DNA of 49,003 nt from Davidsoniella eucalypti (Eukaryota; Ascomycota; Sordariomycetes; Microascales; Ceratocystidaceae). How positions within the stretch are numbered: position 1 is the first letter of the stretch; every line of letters begins with the position of its first letter. The DNA lies in the NCBI GenBank assembly GCA_004009845.1, contig RMBW01000185.1, positions 1 through 49,003 on the forward strand, written 5' to 3'. The notes below the pieces were generated by a model, which saw only the letters and a list, made by a program, of their open reading frames with translations, was not told where the DNA came from and did no database searches. Positions 18,484 to 30,155 of this stretch are shown piece by piece. The translations under genes were made by a program, and so were the position numbers.

Positions 18484-20640
18484 TAGGTATTATTCGGCGG
18501 CGTTGCGGGCGGAAACGTGCATACATTTCAGTCTGGGCACCCTTGTCCCTATTTTCAAAACGGTTCAGATCTAAACGGATCGGTGATTGGCCAAAATCTA
18601 TTAATAAATAATAATTTATCTATGACTTTGCTTACTAATAAAAAAAAAATTTAAGTTTCTATTTTTTTGGTTTCAATTTTTTTTTAACAAATAATTTTCT
18701 GAAGTTTTTAAAGTTTTTTCTTTTAAAAAAAAACTTTTTTTAGGAATCAAAAAAATTAGTTTTTTTTTACTTTCGAGGTTTTTCCACAAATAACTTTCTA
18801 AAGTTTTTTTTTTCTTGCAATTATTTTCACAAAATAATCTTTTGAAAATTTTAAATTCTTTTAGAAAATCCCTTTATTCAATTTATAGGGAGCAAAATAT
18901 AATTCAATTTTGCTATCAATTTTATTTATTTATTAATCTTGTTTAACAATAGAGCTATGACGATATCACTAAGAACGTGTTCGTGATATTTATAATTATA
19001 GATTATAATGTTTAGATCTACGGGGGAATTAGAAAGTTAATAATACTAACGAAGTATTTCATACTTTTGTGTAAAGTAGTAATGTGTATTCAGAATTCGT
19101 TAAAGCTTTGAGGTGTTTTTTTACAAATATGTCGAGCATAAACGTGACGTCTAGCTTCAGGGAGGAACTAGCATGCCGTTTTTGAGTATTTTTTTTTCAC
19201 TAAGCAGCACATAATATATGAACGGTTCTTTAAAAGAACCGCAGCAGAACTGCTAGTATTTGGACACAAATAGGACTGCAATCAATTTACTGGATCAAAC
19301 GCACTAGAAACGGCAAGTTATAAGTACACCAAGGGCAGGTCTACATACTCATTAAGCATTAAGGGTAAAGTACAAGAATTTGTATTAGTCAGATACAGCA
19401 AGATGTAGAAAATGTTACCAAATATGTCAAGTACTATCACAATAAACACTCAAGGCGATGTAGAAGAATATCCTAATTAAATATAAGATTGAAGACTTGG
19501 TTTAAAATAACATACTGACGGTAATTCTCCACAAAATGCATAGACATATTGATTAAATAAAGTAATTCGTACTCATAGTATACTATATATCATTAGGATT
19601 TCTACGATACAAAGCAGGTATCTAGGTACGATAGAGAAATAGAGTCAATTAAATTTAAAAGGATAGAGAGCCAAGCAAGGTAATATAACAAGCTGATTTA
19701 ATATATTACCGGGCATTACAGCACAATTGGCAGGACAGACACCCACTTGCTATATCTATCTATATGATGATATTGAGTGCTATTGAAAAGGGAAATAAAA
19801 TGAAAAGAATTCTAGAGAAAAACGACAGTATATATAAGTATTACTATATATTTGAATTATGTTCTTTCGCTGTAAGTAGAATGACAAGACTAATATGGAA
19901 CTTCAAATTACAAACAACTTTAGGTACTTATACCATTAGAATAGCATGACATTGGGTGCTTGGGATTTAGAGTTTACATGATTGATAAAACAACAAGAGA
20001 AGTAGTCGCAACTGGCACAGTTGGTATTTTAAAACCTACATAGTAATCACTTTCTATGGTATTTGCAGGATATATTGATCACAAAATGATTCCCGATTTA
20101 TAATAAGTTGAGATGGTCGGCAAAACATAAGAGCAAAGACCAAGTTTGTCGAGAAAATGCTCTATAAACATGTAAGAAGGACACTCGTAGTAAAATCAGG
20201 AATGATCAATGACTTACTGTAAGTTTTGTAGTTCTAACGGAATGTTGCATTTCAAGGGAAATGTAATAAGGTAAGACATAAAGATTGGGCAAGAATATAG
20301 TAAATGGTAAACTATCAAAGATTGTAGACCCCAAATACTAGCAATAGTTTGTTAGAAAATGGTTAATAAATACTGGGTTGTGTTATTGAGTATCGAGAGA
20401 AAATTACATTGGCTAATTAACAGAGAAAGAGTTATGAATGAGTCACAACTGCAAGCTAGGCGATTGGGAAATGATTGTATAATCAGTCACTGAAGTATAG
20501 TTCTCTACATAGTACAAATGTTGACTATTAAGTACATCAAAGAAATGAATGTGTTGTCGGCAAGTAAGGTATGACTATTCATTGAGTGACTCCAGCTCAG
20601 TAAGTATATGAATGTCAACCCTGCTGTAGCTATATATGTT
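18484..20640 (+). repeat. Subtelomeric block S1
   Basis: AT-rich non-coding block starting with TAGGTATTATTCGGCGGC. It is nearly identical to S2 (30156-32489) through 20612. Its telomere-side part is also homologous to 33.7-34.5 kb and to 47.7-48.85 kb beside the telomere. A 61-residue ORF at 19764-19949 is present here and in S2 but is not supported as coding. No genes seen. Confidence 0.9.
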
Positions 20641-21737
20641 AGATATAGCAAACGCAAGCTATGACTTGATGCACTTAGCAATAAAATAGCTTATAGTTGG
20701 TAAGTAATATATCATTGCTTGTTGTACCACAAGTTGTTAATATTGGAGTGAATAAAGTCCATTATTATGATAAGTCAAGTGGTAAATTCATTAGTGCTGG
20801 TAGATTTCAACTATGTCAAGATATTCCAATATCATTGACCACTAAACATACCGAGTACACCAAGAAGAACTATGATGCACTAGCCATACTGTCTCTATAA
20901 TTTCAAGCTTCCAATACAAGTTATCAGCTACATATGAAGCAAGGGTGTTCTATGTATGGAGTTCGAGATCTATCCACTGTAGATCGGGCCATTATCACTC
21001 GACTAGATTCTAGAAATTACATGGTATTTCATCTGTTCAGACAATAGAGAAATCTTATTGTCAGAAAGAATATAATCATCATGATTACCTGGATCACAAT
21101 GTGGAGATGGTGGCGAGTTGAAGTGGAATCATAATTATCAACTATAAAGAGAAATATGGGAAATATGGCAATCGAACTGTATCTTTTTTTTATGTCTCAT
21201 GTTATTTGTATTGATATACCAAGTATCATATGACTAAAACTTGATATCTTCTACATGTTATGTATAAATACTGTTGTTGTGGCGTGGAAGCTGAACTAAT
21301 AAACGAAGATATGATTCTGGCATCAACTATGAAAGACGATACCAAGGAGAAGAAGGTTGCTTTTTTCTACAGTCGATAGGACAATTACACAACATATTCT
21401 GTGAAATGATGACTGTCTTTGAAGTTTATCTAGCTATGAATGAAAATTCCCAACTTTGTAAGCAGTTTCAACCCGAGTCTAGGTACAGTTGTCTACAATT
21501 GCCTAAGTCTTGAATGCCATATCCATGAGCTAAAGTCTTTGATGCAAAGGATACAGTAATAACAACGATTACAAAGGTTTTCGAATGGCAAAAAAGTTAT
21601 ATAATGCATGCTGTCAATGCTATCTGTCAACTGCTTGCCTCGGCGATAGTAGAGAGCAAGACCGAAATACTTATTTACCTTTTTCACATGGAAATCTGTA
21701 GATATATAACTCAAGTTGAACCTCATATAGACTAAGC
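20641..21737. other. AT-rich decayed DNA
   Basis: It continues the subtelomeric repeat to about 20745, with homology to 48850-48945. At 20749-20900 a short frame ending KHTEYTKKN resembles the decayed frame at 28738-28980 on the other strand, so both may be remains of one gene family that I do not recognise. The rest shows no recognisable coding or repeat structure. Confidence 0.5.
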
Positions 21738-21742
21738 GTTAG

Positions 21743-22208
21743 TGTTATGAAATAACACTCGCAGACTCTCCGCATGAGGCTTAGGGTTGATACACAGCCT
21801 CACCTTTCGACTCCGGTGGCAACAATTCCTGCATTGAGGCTAGACTTGATACACAGCCAACACAGCATTGCCTCGAACTTCTGTCCGTAGACCAGATCCT
21901 TCTGTTTTCTTCCTCTCTCGGTTTAACATAAATATCTTGCTTGTTTCTTCCTTTCCTGTTCTCTTCTTTCCTTTCCCCTCCAAGCTTACAACTCTCTGTG
22001 TACCTGACCTCCTAGTGCAACCTCCTCTTCTTGTTCCTGTTCTTGTTCTTATCTTTGCTCCTGCTCCTGTCCTGATCTAGTTCCACTTTACTTAATTTAT
22101 TATTCTGTTTATTTCTGATATCCTGAAAACACCAAAAACATCATCGCGTGACTACTCGCCTAGTGATCACTTGTTCCCCTTTGAACTCCTGCCTGCCCGT
22201 CCATTACA
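21743..22208 (+). mobile_element. Solo LTR, family G (466 bp)
   Basis: Bounded by TGTTATG...ATTACA and a 5-bp target duplication GTTAG (21738-21742, 22209-22213). It matches 38374-38971 in reverse orientation with internal length differences. One end is a 15-base inverted repeat, TGTTATGAAATAACA. The pyrimidine-rich body gives an ORF at 21868-22080 that is not believed coding. No internal element of this family is in the window; orientation is uncertain. Confidence 0.88.
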
Positions 22209-22213
22209 GTTAG

Positions 22214-23418
22214 TCCTTCTCGTATGTTTTTAGTAACGTTAAGTATTTTGTTTCAGTGATAATTGACGACTTACGTTTCATTGCAAGTGTCTAGAGACTA
22301 TATAGACATTTGTTGAGCTTAACACGTATGTTCATCAGTTGTTGTTGTGTGGCTGTAGTTCACCTTAGAGCTCTATAAATATTGTTTATTTCGCTTGTAT
22401 ATAGCTGCTCTATATGCCGGTATCACACATTATTGAAAGACAATACTGGAGAACATCAGAGCACATATATAATGATAGATAGAGTGATTAGGAATTGAGT
22501 TGATCTTGGAATTAACATATCACTGTAGTTGTATATACAATCCTCTTCTCTTGACTCCTCAGTTAAAACAATAATATGGCCACCTTTATATAGAATACTA
22601 TGCTACCTTGTATTGATGAATTTGCAAAGGTATATAACAGTGTGGCTTGAATCATAGAAGTTCGAAAGTTTCGTTTTGCATTTGATACAATATTGATGCT
22701 GTAATGTATACCAACAATATTAGTATCATTATGTATCAGAACCTTTCAGGCTATACCAATTGCAATAATGTTGCCTTGAACATTAAGAGACACTATAGAG
22801 TAATACGACTTGTATTCACTATGCCAGTAGTCATAGCTAGCTACATACCCTACTATAAAATAATGTATATGGCTAGGTTTTTAGTAACTACGTTTTACTT
22901 GGTGATATCAGAAGTCCCAACTTTTGTTATCGGCACAATTTTGACACCAGACAGTGAGTATGTGACAAATATTTCCATCACTTGAGTCCTTGCCAAACTC
23001 TGCAATGATAATATCAAAATACTTGATACACTTGATGTTCCTAAATCAACTTCTATTTGATTAAGCCATCTCTAAACTCAAAGCTAGGTTGACTTCTCTC
23101 AATCCCTCATCCTTCAATTTCAATCATAAACAACCCACGGCTTGCGAAAATGTTTCTTAGGTCATTTGATCATGATGATTTATAAACCGGGGGCAAACTA
23201 AACAGACACTCCTGCCACAGAACAAATGAACAAAGTACAGAATCATTACGTATTGGTAATAAAATGAGAAAGGGGCCATCTTGTCACAGCTAACCAAAAG
23301 ATCTCTTGATATCGGTAATAACAGTTCAGCTTGTTTTAGCTAAGAGCTTTGGATCCTTTCTCTTTTTCATGTTAAAAAAAGAGTTTAAGTCTACTTGGGG
23401 ATTTCTAAAAAGATCAAT
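22214..23418. other. AT-rich intergenic DNA without recognised features
   Basis: A 93-codon frame at 22704-22985 contains hydrophobic stretches but resembles nothing I know and has no codon bias that stands out. I see no tRNA, LTR or duplicated segment here. Confidence 0.5.
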
Positions 23419-24146
23419 ATATTCAAGTACCGCAATTGACTAGATAGAACAAGTATATTCTACAAGCGGGATTCAAATAGATCATAAGTTTTCTATAATC
23501 TGAGTACTAATTAGTATAAATGTCTCTGGAATTTTCTATATTGTCATCATGGTTATGCCGTTCATTGACACGAACTAGATGAGGCAGTGGAAAGCAATCT
23601 AGTAGAAAAGACTTTGATTGATACCGATGAAGGAGAAGGGCTAATATCTGTTGGAATACGGCGGGAATAGGTCCCTATTTATAGCCGTTTATCTGACTAG
23701 GTAAATACCTAGACAAATACCAACTGGGCCTTAGCCCGTGACATTCATCAGGGTTGGGTCTTCACACCGAGCTTGCTCACCGCTACGGTCGTGTGTATTT
23801 ATCAAAGTTGAAACAATAATTCCTCATCACCAAATTATCACCCCTTCGGTCTTATCACTATCCTAATAATTCTATATGGAAATTGAGGTAAACTTGGTAT
23901 CAAGAACAATGCAACCTCATTTATTACTTAAACCATTATTGAGTAACTGTATAATAATGCTATCTACACGGTATTTTAGCAGTAACAGGTACGTCTGGGC
24001 CATGGACGGTTTGTCGACATGTTACCAACAGGAAAACTATTGCCTTATTTGTCTGCAACCTACAGAATCTTGGGCTATATCAGCAACTATTGCATTCTCT
24101 CAGCCTACCTCAAGCTTATGTGAGACATCGGATAGTGTATTCGAGC
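23419..24146 (+). repeat. Left arm of a 0.55-kb inverted repeat
   Basis: Reverse-complementary to 27456-28001 at roughly 93-95% by eye once the solo LTR at 23566-23743 and its 5-bp duplication are removed. The arms enclose 3.3 kb that includes the dioxygenase pseudogene. The arm carries a 100-codon ORF (23876-24178), also open in the other arm. Confidence 0.88.
23566..23743 (-). mobile_element. Solo LTR of the element D family (178 bp)
   Basis: TGACACG...GTGACA, flanked by TTCAT (23561-23565, 23744-23748). The other arm of the inverted repeat (about 27855-27862) is the empty site, with a single TTCAT on its strand. Its U3 palindrome is CTAGGTA/TACCTAG (23697-23712), different in sequence from that of D but still self-complementary. 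Confidence 0.95.
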
Positions 24147-24178
24147 AACACTTCAAATTTGTAACCAATTCCGAGTAA
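23876..24178 (+). CDS. Unrecognised small ORF in inverted-repeat arm
   Basis: 100 codons; the first 90 are shared with the minus-strand ORF 27406-27723 in the opposite arm. I do not recognise the product. It includes NRYVWAMDGLSTCYQQENYCLICLQ, with five cysteines and no obvious signal peptide. Between the two arms I count about five synonymous and four amino-acid-changing differences, a weak hint of constraint. It may equally be a surviving exon of a decayed gene. Confidence 0.25.
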   Translation: MEIEVNLVSRTMQPHLLLKPLLSNCIIMLSTRYFSSNRYVWAMDGLSTCYQQENYCLICLQPTESWAISATIAFSQPTSSLCETSDSVFEQHFKFVTNSE

Positions 24179-24476
24179 AAATTACCACTTTATAGGAATA
24201 AAAGTATTAAATACTTACAGTTAGTATTGTTTTTTTTCCATCTAAAACTTTAAATTTGCAATTATATACAAATATAAGTATCACAACCACATTCTTAGTA
24301 AGCGAAATCATAGAAAAGTTACCATTTCTACATCAACTTTAGCCAATGACGCATTTAGATAAGCTTAAATTGAGTTGAATATAAAGGACAAGGGCCTCCG
24401 CTCTCGATATCTAGCGATCCACTAAGGTCAGATCCAATAAAGACGTAAAATTCTAAATAAATATTAGGGCAAAAAA

Positions 24477-24597
24477 TGTTAACAAAAAATTAAAACAAAA
24501 AAATTAAAGCAAAAAAATTAAAACAAAAAAATTAAAGCAAAAAAATTAAAGCAAAAAAATTAAAGCAAAAAAATTAAAGCAAAAAAATTAAATACAA
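24477..24597 (+). repeat. 14-bp minisatellite
   Basis: About eight tandem units of AAAAAAATTAAAGC or its variant with AAAAC at the end. It is purely AT-rich and non-coding. Confidence 0.9.
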
Positions 24598-25899
24598 AAC
24601 AGATACAAAAAATCCACAAAAAGAACTCCCTGGAGCTACTATTCAGTGAGCCTCCAGGAGACTGGCAATCATGGCAGGTTTTGAAAAATGGAAACGGGAA
24701 ATACTAGTTATTGACAGAAATAGTTAATCATATGTATAATTAGGCATTCGGACATTGTGAAGTGCTATGTGTCACTCTTTCTACAAATCCCATAACATGA
24801 CTTAAACAAAGTGGCGATGTTAGGGTTTGACTAACAACCCTGTGTCTTTCCTCCCATTTTATTATGACCCAGCTCTTGAATAATCTCTAAACTAGTTGTA
24901 TGTAAAATCTTCATCTTCTTCTCGATATATGATTTGGCTTTAATCTATAAAGTTTAATTTGTCTCTGGGCTAGGTACCTTTCATCGTGAAATTAAGAGCC
25001 AAAAAACCCAAAAAGATACCAATGCAAAACACTACTTGCCTTTTCCGAACGCCTCAATCTCTCTGGGTTTTTATACATTTTTCGGACTGTTTGTCTCCTT
25101 CTTGAACAACCATTTCTAATTTGTATCTATGTCAAAAGTGTATGTCTCAATCTGGAAGTCGCTAAGTGATGAAAATGATAGTCTAAAAGAGGATTGTTGG
25201 CCTTGTTAGACATAAATATGGCCATCATATCTTTTACGGTTTTAAAGATAGCATTCATTTACATGATCAACAGAGAGCAAAACCATACAAACAGAGAGTT
25301 CTACAATGCTATAAAATATGTGAAATTGGGGGTCAAGAGTCGAGCCATATTTAATTGTAACTAAAAGTCAGAAACTCACCTAAGTCTTAAATCGTACCTC
25401 GATATTTTGCCATAATGGACAAATATAGTTAAATTGCCTCAAATGTTGAAAAACAAGACACTTTTGAACCGTTCTGTGGTGGCATAGCCATAACTAGTAC
25501 TGGCTAATATAGTTAGTTTCAAGGTGAAAACACAATCAATTCATGTTTCTTTTCAGTCTTAACACCATCCTATTAAGAAGAGTTGCAATTTGATGGAAGG
25601 GCATGATTATAAAGAGGGGGGAAGAGGCAACTATAGATAGGCTACAATTTGGTTTTGTCACTTCTGATATTGACTTGTGTCTTCATACCCTAAAATATTA
25701 TTGGATCGCCATAGATAAATCAAGGTAGGAGCCAGAAAATCTAAGAGTAATCGTAGCAAAAGAAACCAAAAGTAGACATGGCTAAGCAGATGATCAGCAA
25801 ATCATCGACGCACTGTCTTGTCACTCTAGAGATATCCTAAGTTGACAAAACAGAGAGTATTATAACGTCATGGGGAAAGAGCCAGGATGGGTATCCTCT
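24598..25899. other. AT-rich DNA without recognised features
   Basis: No ORF, LTR or duplicated segment that I can support. It lies just downstream of the dioxygenase pseudogene's stop codon. Confidence 0.5.
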
Positions 25900-26804
25900 T
25901 TAGTTAGAAACACCACCAGACTCGTAGTAATAAGCAGTGAGAGTAATGGTAGAAGAAGAAGTGGAGCTAATGCTGAAGGCCAACTGTGGGAAAATACCGT
26001 CAGAGACGTCACTGCCAAGTAGGGTGTACTCCAAAAGGGCCGACCTCATAAGTAGCAGTCTCGCTTACCAGAGTAGAGTCCTTGGCGTTGGTAGCCAGAG
26101 TCTAGGTATTGTAGCATAGGGCTCGTAGACCTCGACAGCAAAGACCAGGTCCTGGTTATAGAAGGTCTGGCCAACATGGCTGGCATAGTTCTCAGAGCCA
26201 AGAGTTGAGTTAGCTAGAAGAATGACATTGGGGTGAGCATAATGTGAATGTGGGTGGCACGAGAAGTGTAGTGACCAGGGAAGATAGACTTGAAGTTGGC
26301 AACAAGACATTGGGGACTGGCTTGTAAGTGTCGACATCGATGACCTAATAGTCCATAAGCAAATCAACACCCTCTTGGGTCTTGGAGATGTCTTCACAGA
26401 CATACTCTCCAGCAACATTGGAAATAGTAAACTAGAACAAAAGCTGATAGATCAAATGTATAGAGAAAACTTACAGTAAGGACCCTGAGTGACTCCTGAG
26501 GTCAGGATGTTGTACCCAGCAAAGAGAGTGGAAGCGTCAGTGTTAAGAGTGTAACTCTCAGAGGTCTTGTTGTGATTGGTAGTCAGGACAGAAGTCAGAA
26601 ATCACCTTTCGATCTCATGTTTAGCGTACGGCAGTGACATCAAGAGCCTTGAGCGTCTCAGCAGTGAGTAAGAGAATAACGCTTAGTATTGGAGAGGTAA
26701 TCACGGCGCTCAAGAGCCTCCTATACGATGCTGAGGCCAAGGTGAGCGTTAGCCAGAGAGGCCGCGACATCCAGAGTAGCGATGATGTTGTGAACGAAGA
26801 CCAT
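25900..26804 (-). pseudogene. Decayed secreted intradiol dioxygenase-like gene
   Basis: Reading leftwards from ATG 26804, a signal-peptide-like start (MVFVHNIIATLDVAASLANA) and an ERRDYL segment are followed by DASTLFAGYNILTSGVTQGPY. A GTAAGT...CTAG intron of about 43 bp comes next, then VAGEYVCEDISKTQEGVDLLMDY, IFPGHYTSRATHIHIM, YASHVGQTFYNQDLVFAVE and EVGPFGVHPTWQ. The HYxxRxxHIH motif holds the tyrosine and two histidines that bind iron in intradiol ring-cleavage dioxygenases, which open catechol-type rings. Stops (after GLSIV and after MDY) and several frame changes show it is dead, and a segment between the YVC and IFPGH regions is missing. Fungal secreted members with the GPYY...GEYVR signature are the nearest family. 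Confidence 0.8.
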
Positions 26805-26970
26805 TTTGAAAGATAAGTTGTTGATAGTAGAGTGAAAAGAGAGTAGATGAAGTTGAAGTTGAAGTTGTAAAATGAAAGAAAGTCGGAAGTAAGAAGAGAA
26901 TGGTAGAGAGATGTTGTTATGGAATGATGTGATGAAGAAAGGAAATCAAAAGAGTTCTTCAGTGTGATAA

Positions 26971-27151
26971 TGAAAGGATCTAGGACCCATTATTGTTGAC
27001 TGTGGTAGATACCACAGCCGTTTACCTTTACATAAGGAGGCCGTCTTATTCTTGTCTAGTTCTTTCCTTTTCCTCTCTATCTTCTTCAACCTTTGAATAT
27101 ACTTTTATACTTCTATCTTTTCAAGCCTCGTTCTCGTCGTAGATCGTCAAA
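26971..27151 (+). mobile_element. Solo LTR of the element F family (181 bp)
   Basis: Starts TGAAAGG and ends GATCGTCAAA, with the terminal CA mutated. It is flanked by GATAA (26966-26970, 27152-27156). It lies 167 bp upstream of the dioxygenase pseudogene start, in divergent orientation. The U3 palindrome is kept with small changes. Confidence 0.9.
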
Positions 27152-27455
27152 GATAAAGGCTCAATGCTTATACAGATTCTCATGATGGTGATGTTCTAAT
27201 TCGTGCCCGGACTTGACTAATGCAATACCCCCTCTCCCCTCCCTTCCATCGCGAGCTAAGAGACTGTACTAGTTGTAGACTACTGCGCTACAAGAACAAC
27301 CAAAGTAAAAGTTGGGGCCTAAATTCTTATCACCGACTTCCAGCATAGCTTAGCTAAATCTAATGTATATGAAGGAATAAGCCCTCACCATAACAAGAGT
27401 GTGACCTAATGAAATCTATTGGACCTATATTCTGACCTAGTATATATACGTGGCT

Positions 27456-28001
27456 CGAATACACTATCCGATGTCTCACATAAGCTTGATGTAGGCTGAG
27501 AGAATGCAATAGTTGCTGATATAACCCAAGATTCTGTAGCTTGCAGACAAATAAGGCAATAGTTTTCCTGTTGGTAACATGTCGACAAACCATCCATAGC
27601 CCAGACGTACCTGTTACTGCTAAAATACCGTGTAGATAGCATTATTATACAGTTACTCAATAATGGTTCCAGTAACAAATGAGGTTGCATTGTTCTTGAT
27701 ACCAAGTTTGCCTCAATTTCCATAGAGAATTATTAGGATAGAGGTGATAAGACCGAAGGGGTGATAATTTGGTGATGAGGAATTATTGTTTCAACTTTGA
27801 TAAATACACACGACCGTAGCGGTGAGCGAGCTCGGTGTGAAGACCCAACCCTGATGAACGGCATAACCATGATGACGATATAGAAAATTCCAGAGACATT
27901 TATACTAATTAGTACTCAAATTATAGAAAATTATGATGTATTTGCATCCCGCTTGTAGAATATACTTGATTTATCTAGTCAATTGCAGTACTTGAATATA
28001 G
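27456..28001 (-). repeat. Right arm of the inverted repeat
   Basis: Reverse complement of 23419-24146 without the D-family LTR, so it shows the pre-insertion state. It carries the partner ORF (27406-27723, minus), whose last 15 or so codons run out of the arm and differ from the left copy. Confidence 0.88.
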
Positions 28002-29867
28002 CAGAAAGTATGTGATCAGAAAAACGATGTATATAATGGTAGATTGGAAAGACGAAATCATTTTTAATTGGTTCATAAGGGTTAGATAAATTGACGTATA
28101 TCATCATATGAGATATTTCTATGGATATAACCGATTTCCATTAATTGTAACATGACTCAATACCGCTATCTTAGCAACAGAGATGAATGTATGAGCATAT
28201 TAATAGCTAAACATTATAGAAGAAGATGGTGGAAGATAACATTTTGAAACATGAAAAAATATCTAGTAATAGTAATGGCAAGGGACTTCGGCCTTGCCAG
28301 CTTCCTTAGCACGAAAAGTTAACCTGCTTCACATGGACAATCTTCTCCTTAGAGAGGTACGTATTTAGTCCTTGAGTGTTATCGGCGTCAGATAGCAAGT
28401 GATATCAGTGGCTAGATGACTTCCTAGGCTGTTCAGCCACGAATCTGAAATTCTTGACTTGTCCTGATGATTAAATAACCAACGCTTGTTGCAACGCTTC
28501 ATTATCACGCAGTGGTGGGAACCAAGTTAGGCTCGGAATTCGGAAGCCTCTAGCGTTGCGGAGGTGTGACTGCGAGGGAACTGTTCATGACACAAACGGT
28601 TTTCACCACCTTGTCAAATAGGAAAACAAAGAAAAGATATGATTGCAGTGTGGGAGTCGGCACCCTTCAAGTTTAGAGCACATGGCTTTGGGCAACTGTG
28701 GCCTGTTCTAATGGTGTACAATGTCCTCGGCGAGTAGCTAGGGTTGGGTCATATATACAGCGGCTTCAGTCAAGGGAACTCTTGAGGCACGTTCTAAAGC
28801 ATATTCCACCTGTTGGGCATGGCAGTTCTTCTTAGTGTACTCGGTATGTTTGGCGGTTCTCATAGAACCAATAAAGCTGCCATTAATCTGGCAACCGCTC
28901 TGCATGGTGTCGAAATGCTCTAGAATCTTCTTGTGGATTATGCAAAATTGTAACAAACATACCCTTTCCACAAGACCCAAATGATCATTGTTGCAGGTTA
29001 TATCTTTGTGAACTCAGTAGCAATTAGAAGCGAATGCGGGGTGATCATGAAGATCTTGAGTACCATATCTAGATATAAGATGAACATCTTCAGAGGCACT
29101 GAGAATTCTCCTCCGCAGTCAACTGGACTAGACACTAGAACTACCCTTTCATCGCCTATATCATCTCACAGTATTATTCTGCACATCCAAATATATATTG
29201 TCACTGCATCAATTCCTGTTATATATCAATATTTGAAGTTGACCAACTAACGTAACCAATTTTTCATGATCGAAAATAGCAGTAACCCATCTTCAAGTAG
29301 ATTTCGAGGAGACCATCTGTTGAGATATATATATATGCCTATCGAGGCCTTCAGGACTTGCCGAACCTCAGGACATTCTTGTCGGAATCCACAATGCCAG
29401 AAACGAAAGTACAAAGATGATACTATTCCGGCTAGTCACTGCCTACTTGGAGCTGTGGCCATTATTACTTGGGCCTTCTCGAGAAGTGGTGTGTCAAGAT
29501 TGTGTTCGATAGATGAATTCCGGATCATTTATGTAGTCCTACTAGAATCCTGTATAGCAGGCTTGGTAACAACTTTTTCTTAACTACCGCTTCACGCCTA
29601 CTGTACAATTCTAGAGATGGTGAGTAATATATGTGCTAAACTTGGAACATAGGCGGCTTCTCAAGGCTAAGCATGACTCAGACGTAGGTCTTGATTACTA
29701 GTTCTCTATAATCTTCAACTTCTAGTTTTTGTTTTTTTGCCAAAGCCCTGATACCTTCAGTAATAGCTAATGAGATAAGGCTTGAGATAATTTTTGGTGT
29801 TCAGGGGACATGTAATGAGATGCCAGAGTCAATAAAACAGACCTTATTCGTAGGAAACGATATCGCC
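28002..29867. other. Decayed DNA with unrecognised coding remains
   Basis: On the minus strand, 28980-28738 is an 80-codon frame containing KHTEYTKKN and ERASRVPLTEAAVYMTQP, also partly found at 20749-20900. Further left (about 28540-28310, minus) a frame with only two stops reads FRIPSLTWFPPLRDNEALQQ and later NTQGLNTYLSKEKIVHVKQVN. These look like exons of one dead gene, but I do not recognise the family. On the plus strand 29266-29583 is open for 105 codons without recognisable content. Confidence 0.35.
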
Positions 29868-30135
29868 ATGAAATGTGAATCATTACCTATATATTGAAAT
29901 CTTTATCTCATATTTCAACTCATACCACATCCCCTTCACCATATTTCCAGGAGCTATTCTTGTAGCATTACTACAAACAGATACAGCTTTACGCAATGAA
30001 TTCTTGTTTTTCCGAGCTATAATTGTAGTTGCATTGTTAAACAACCTTCAAGTTATTAGTAAAATCTAGCAACTTCATTTCCATTACATGCTCATTTATA
30101 TCTACACGAAAGTCCAGATTTACGTTACAACCAAT
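29868..30135 (-). repeat. Inverted fragment of a subtelomeric sequence
   Basis: Reverse-complementary to about 40305-40495, the region 5' of the helicase gene, with about 110 extra bases (29940-30045). It directly precedes the start of S2 and shows that subtelomeric pieces have also been inverted here. Confidence 0.65.
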
Positions 30136-30155
30136 CTATAAACTTGAATCTACCC

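Noticed and set aside
19764..19949. 61-codon ORF identical in S1 and S2 and alignable with 33960-34160 (66 codons) and 47930-48090
   Set aside because: Comparing the diverged copies codon by codon, nearly all differences change the amino acid, and the terminal copy has a stop. This is the pattern of non-coding repeat DNA, despite in-frame indels.
28268..28300. Perfect short stem GGCAAGG...CCTTGCC as a possible structured RNA or terminator
   Set aside because: Isolated seven-base stem in decayed coding-like sequence, with no second copy or other supporting element.
29266..29583. 105-codon ORF with several cysteines near the start of S2
   Set aside because: No recognisable family, no second copy, and its length is not remarkable for this base composition.
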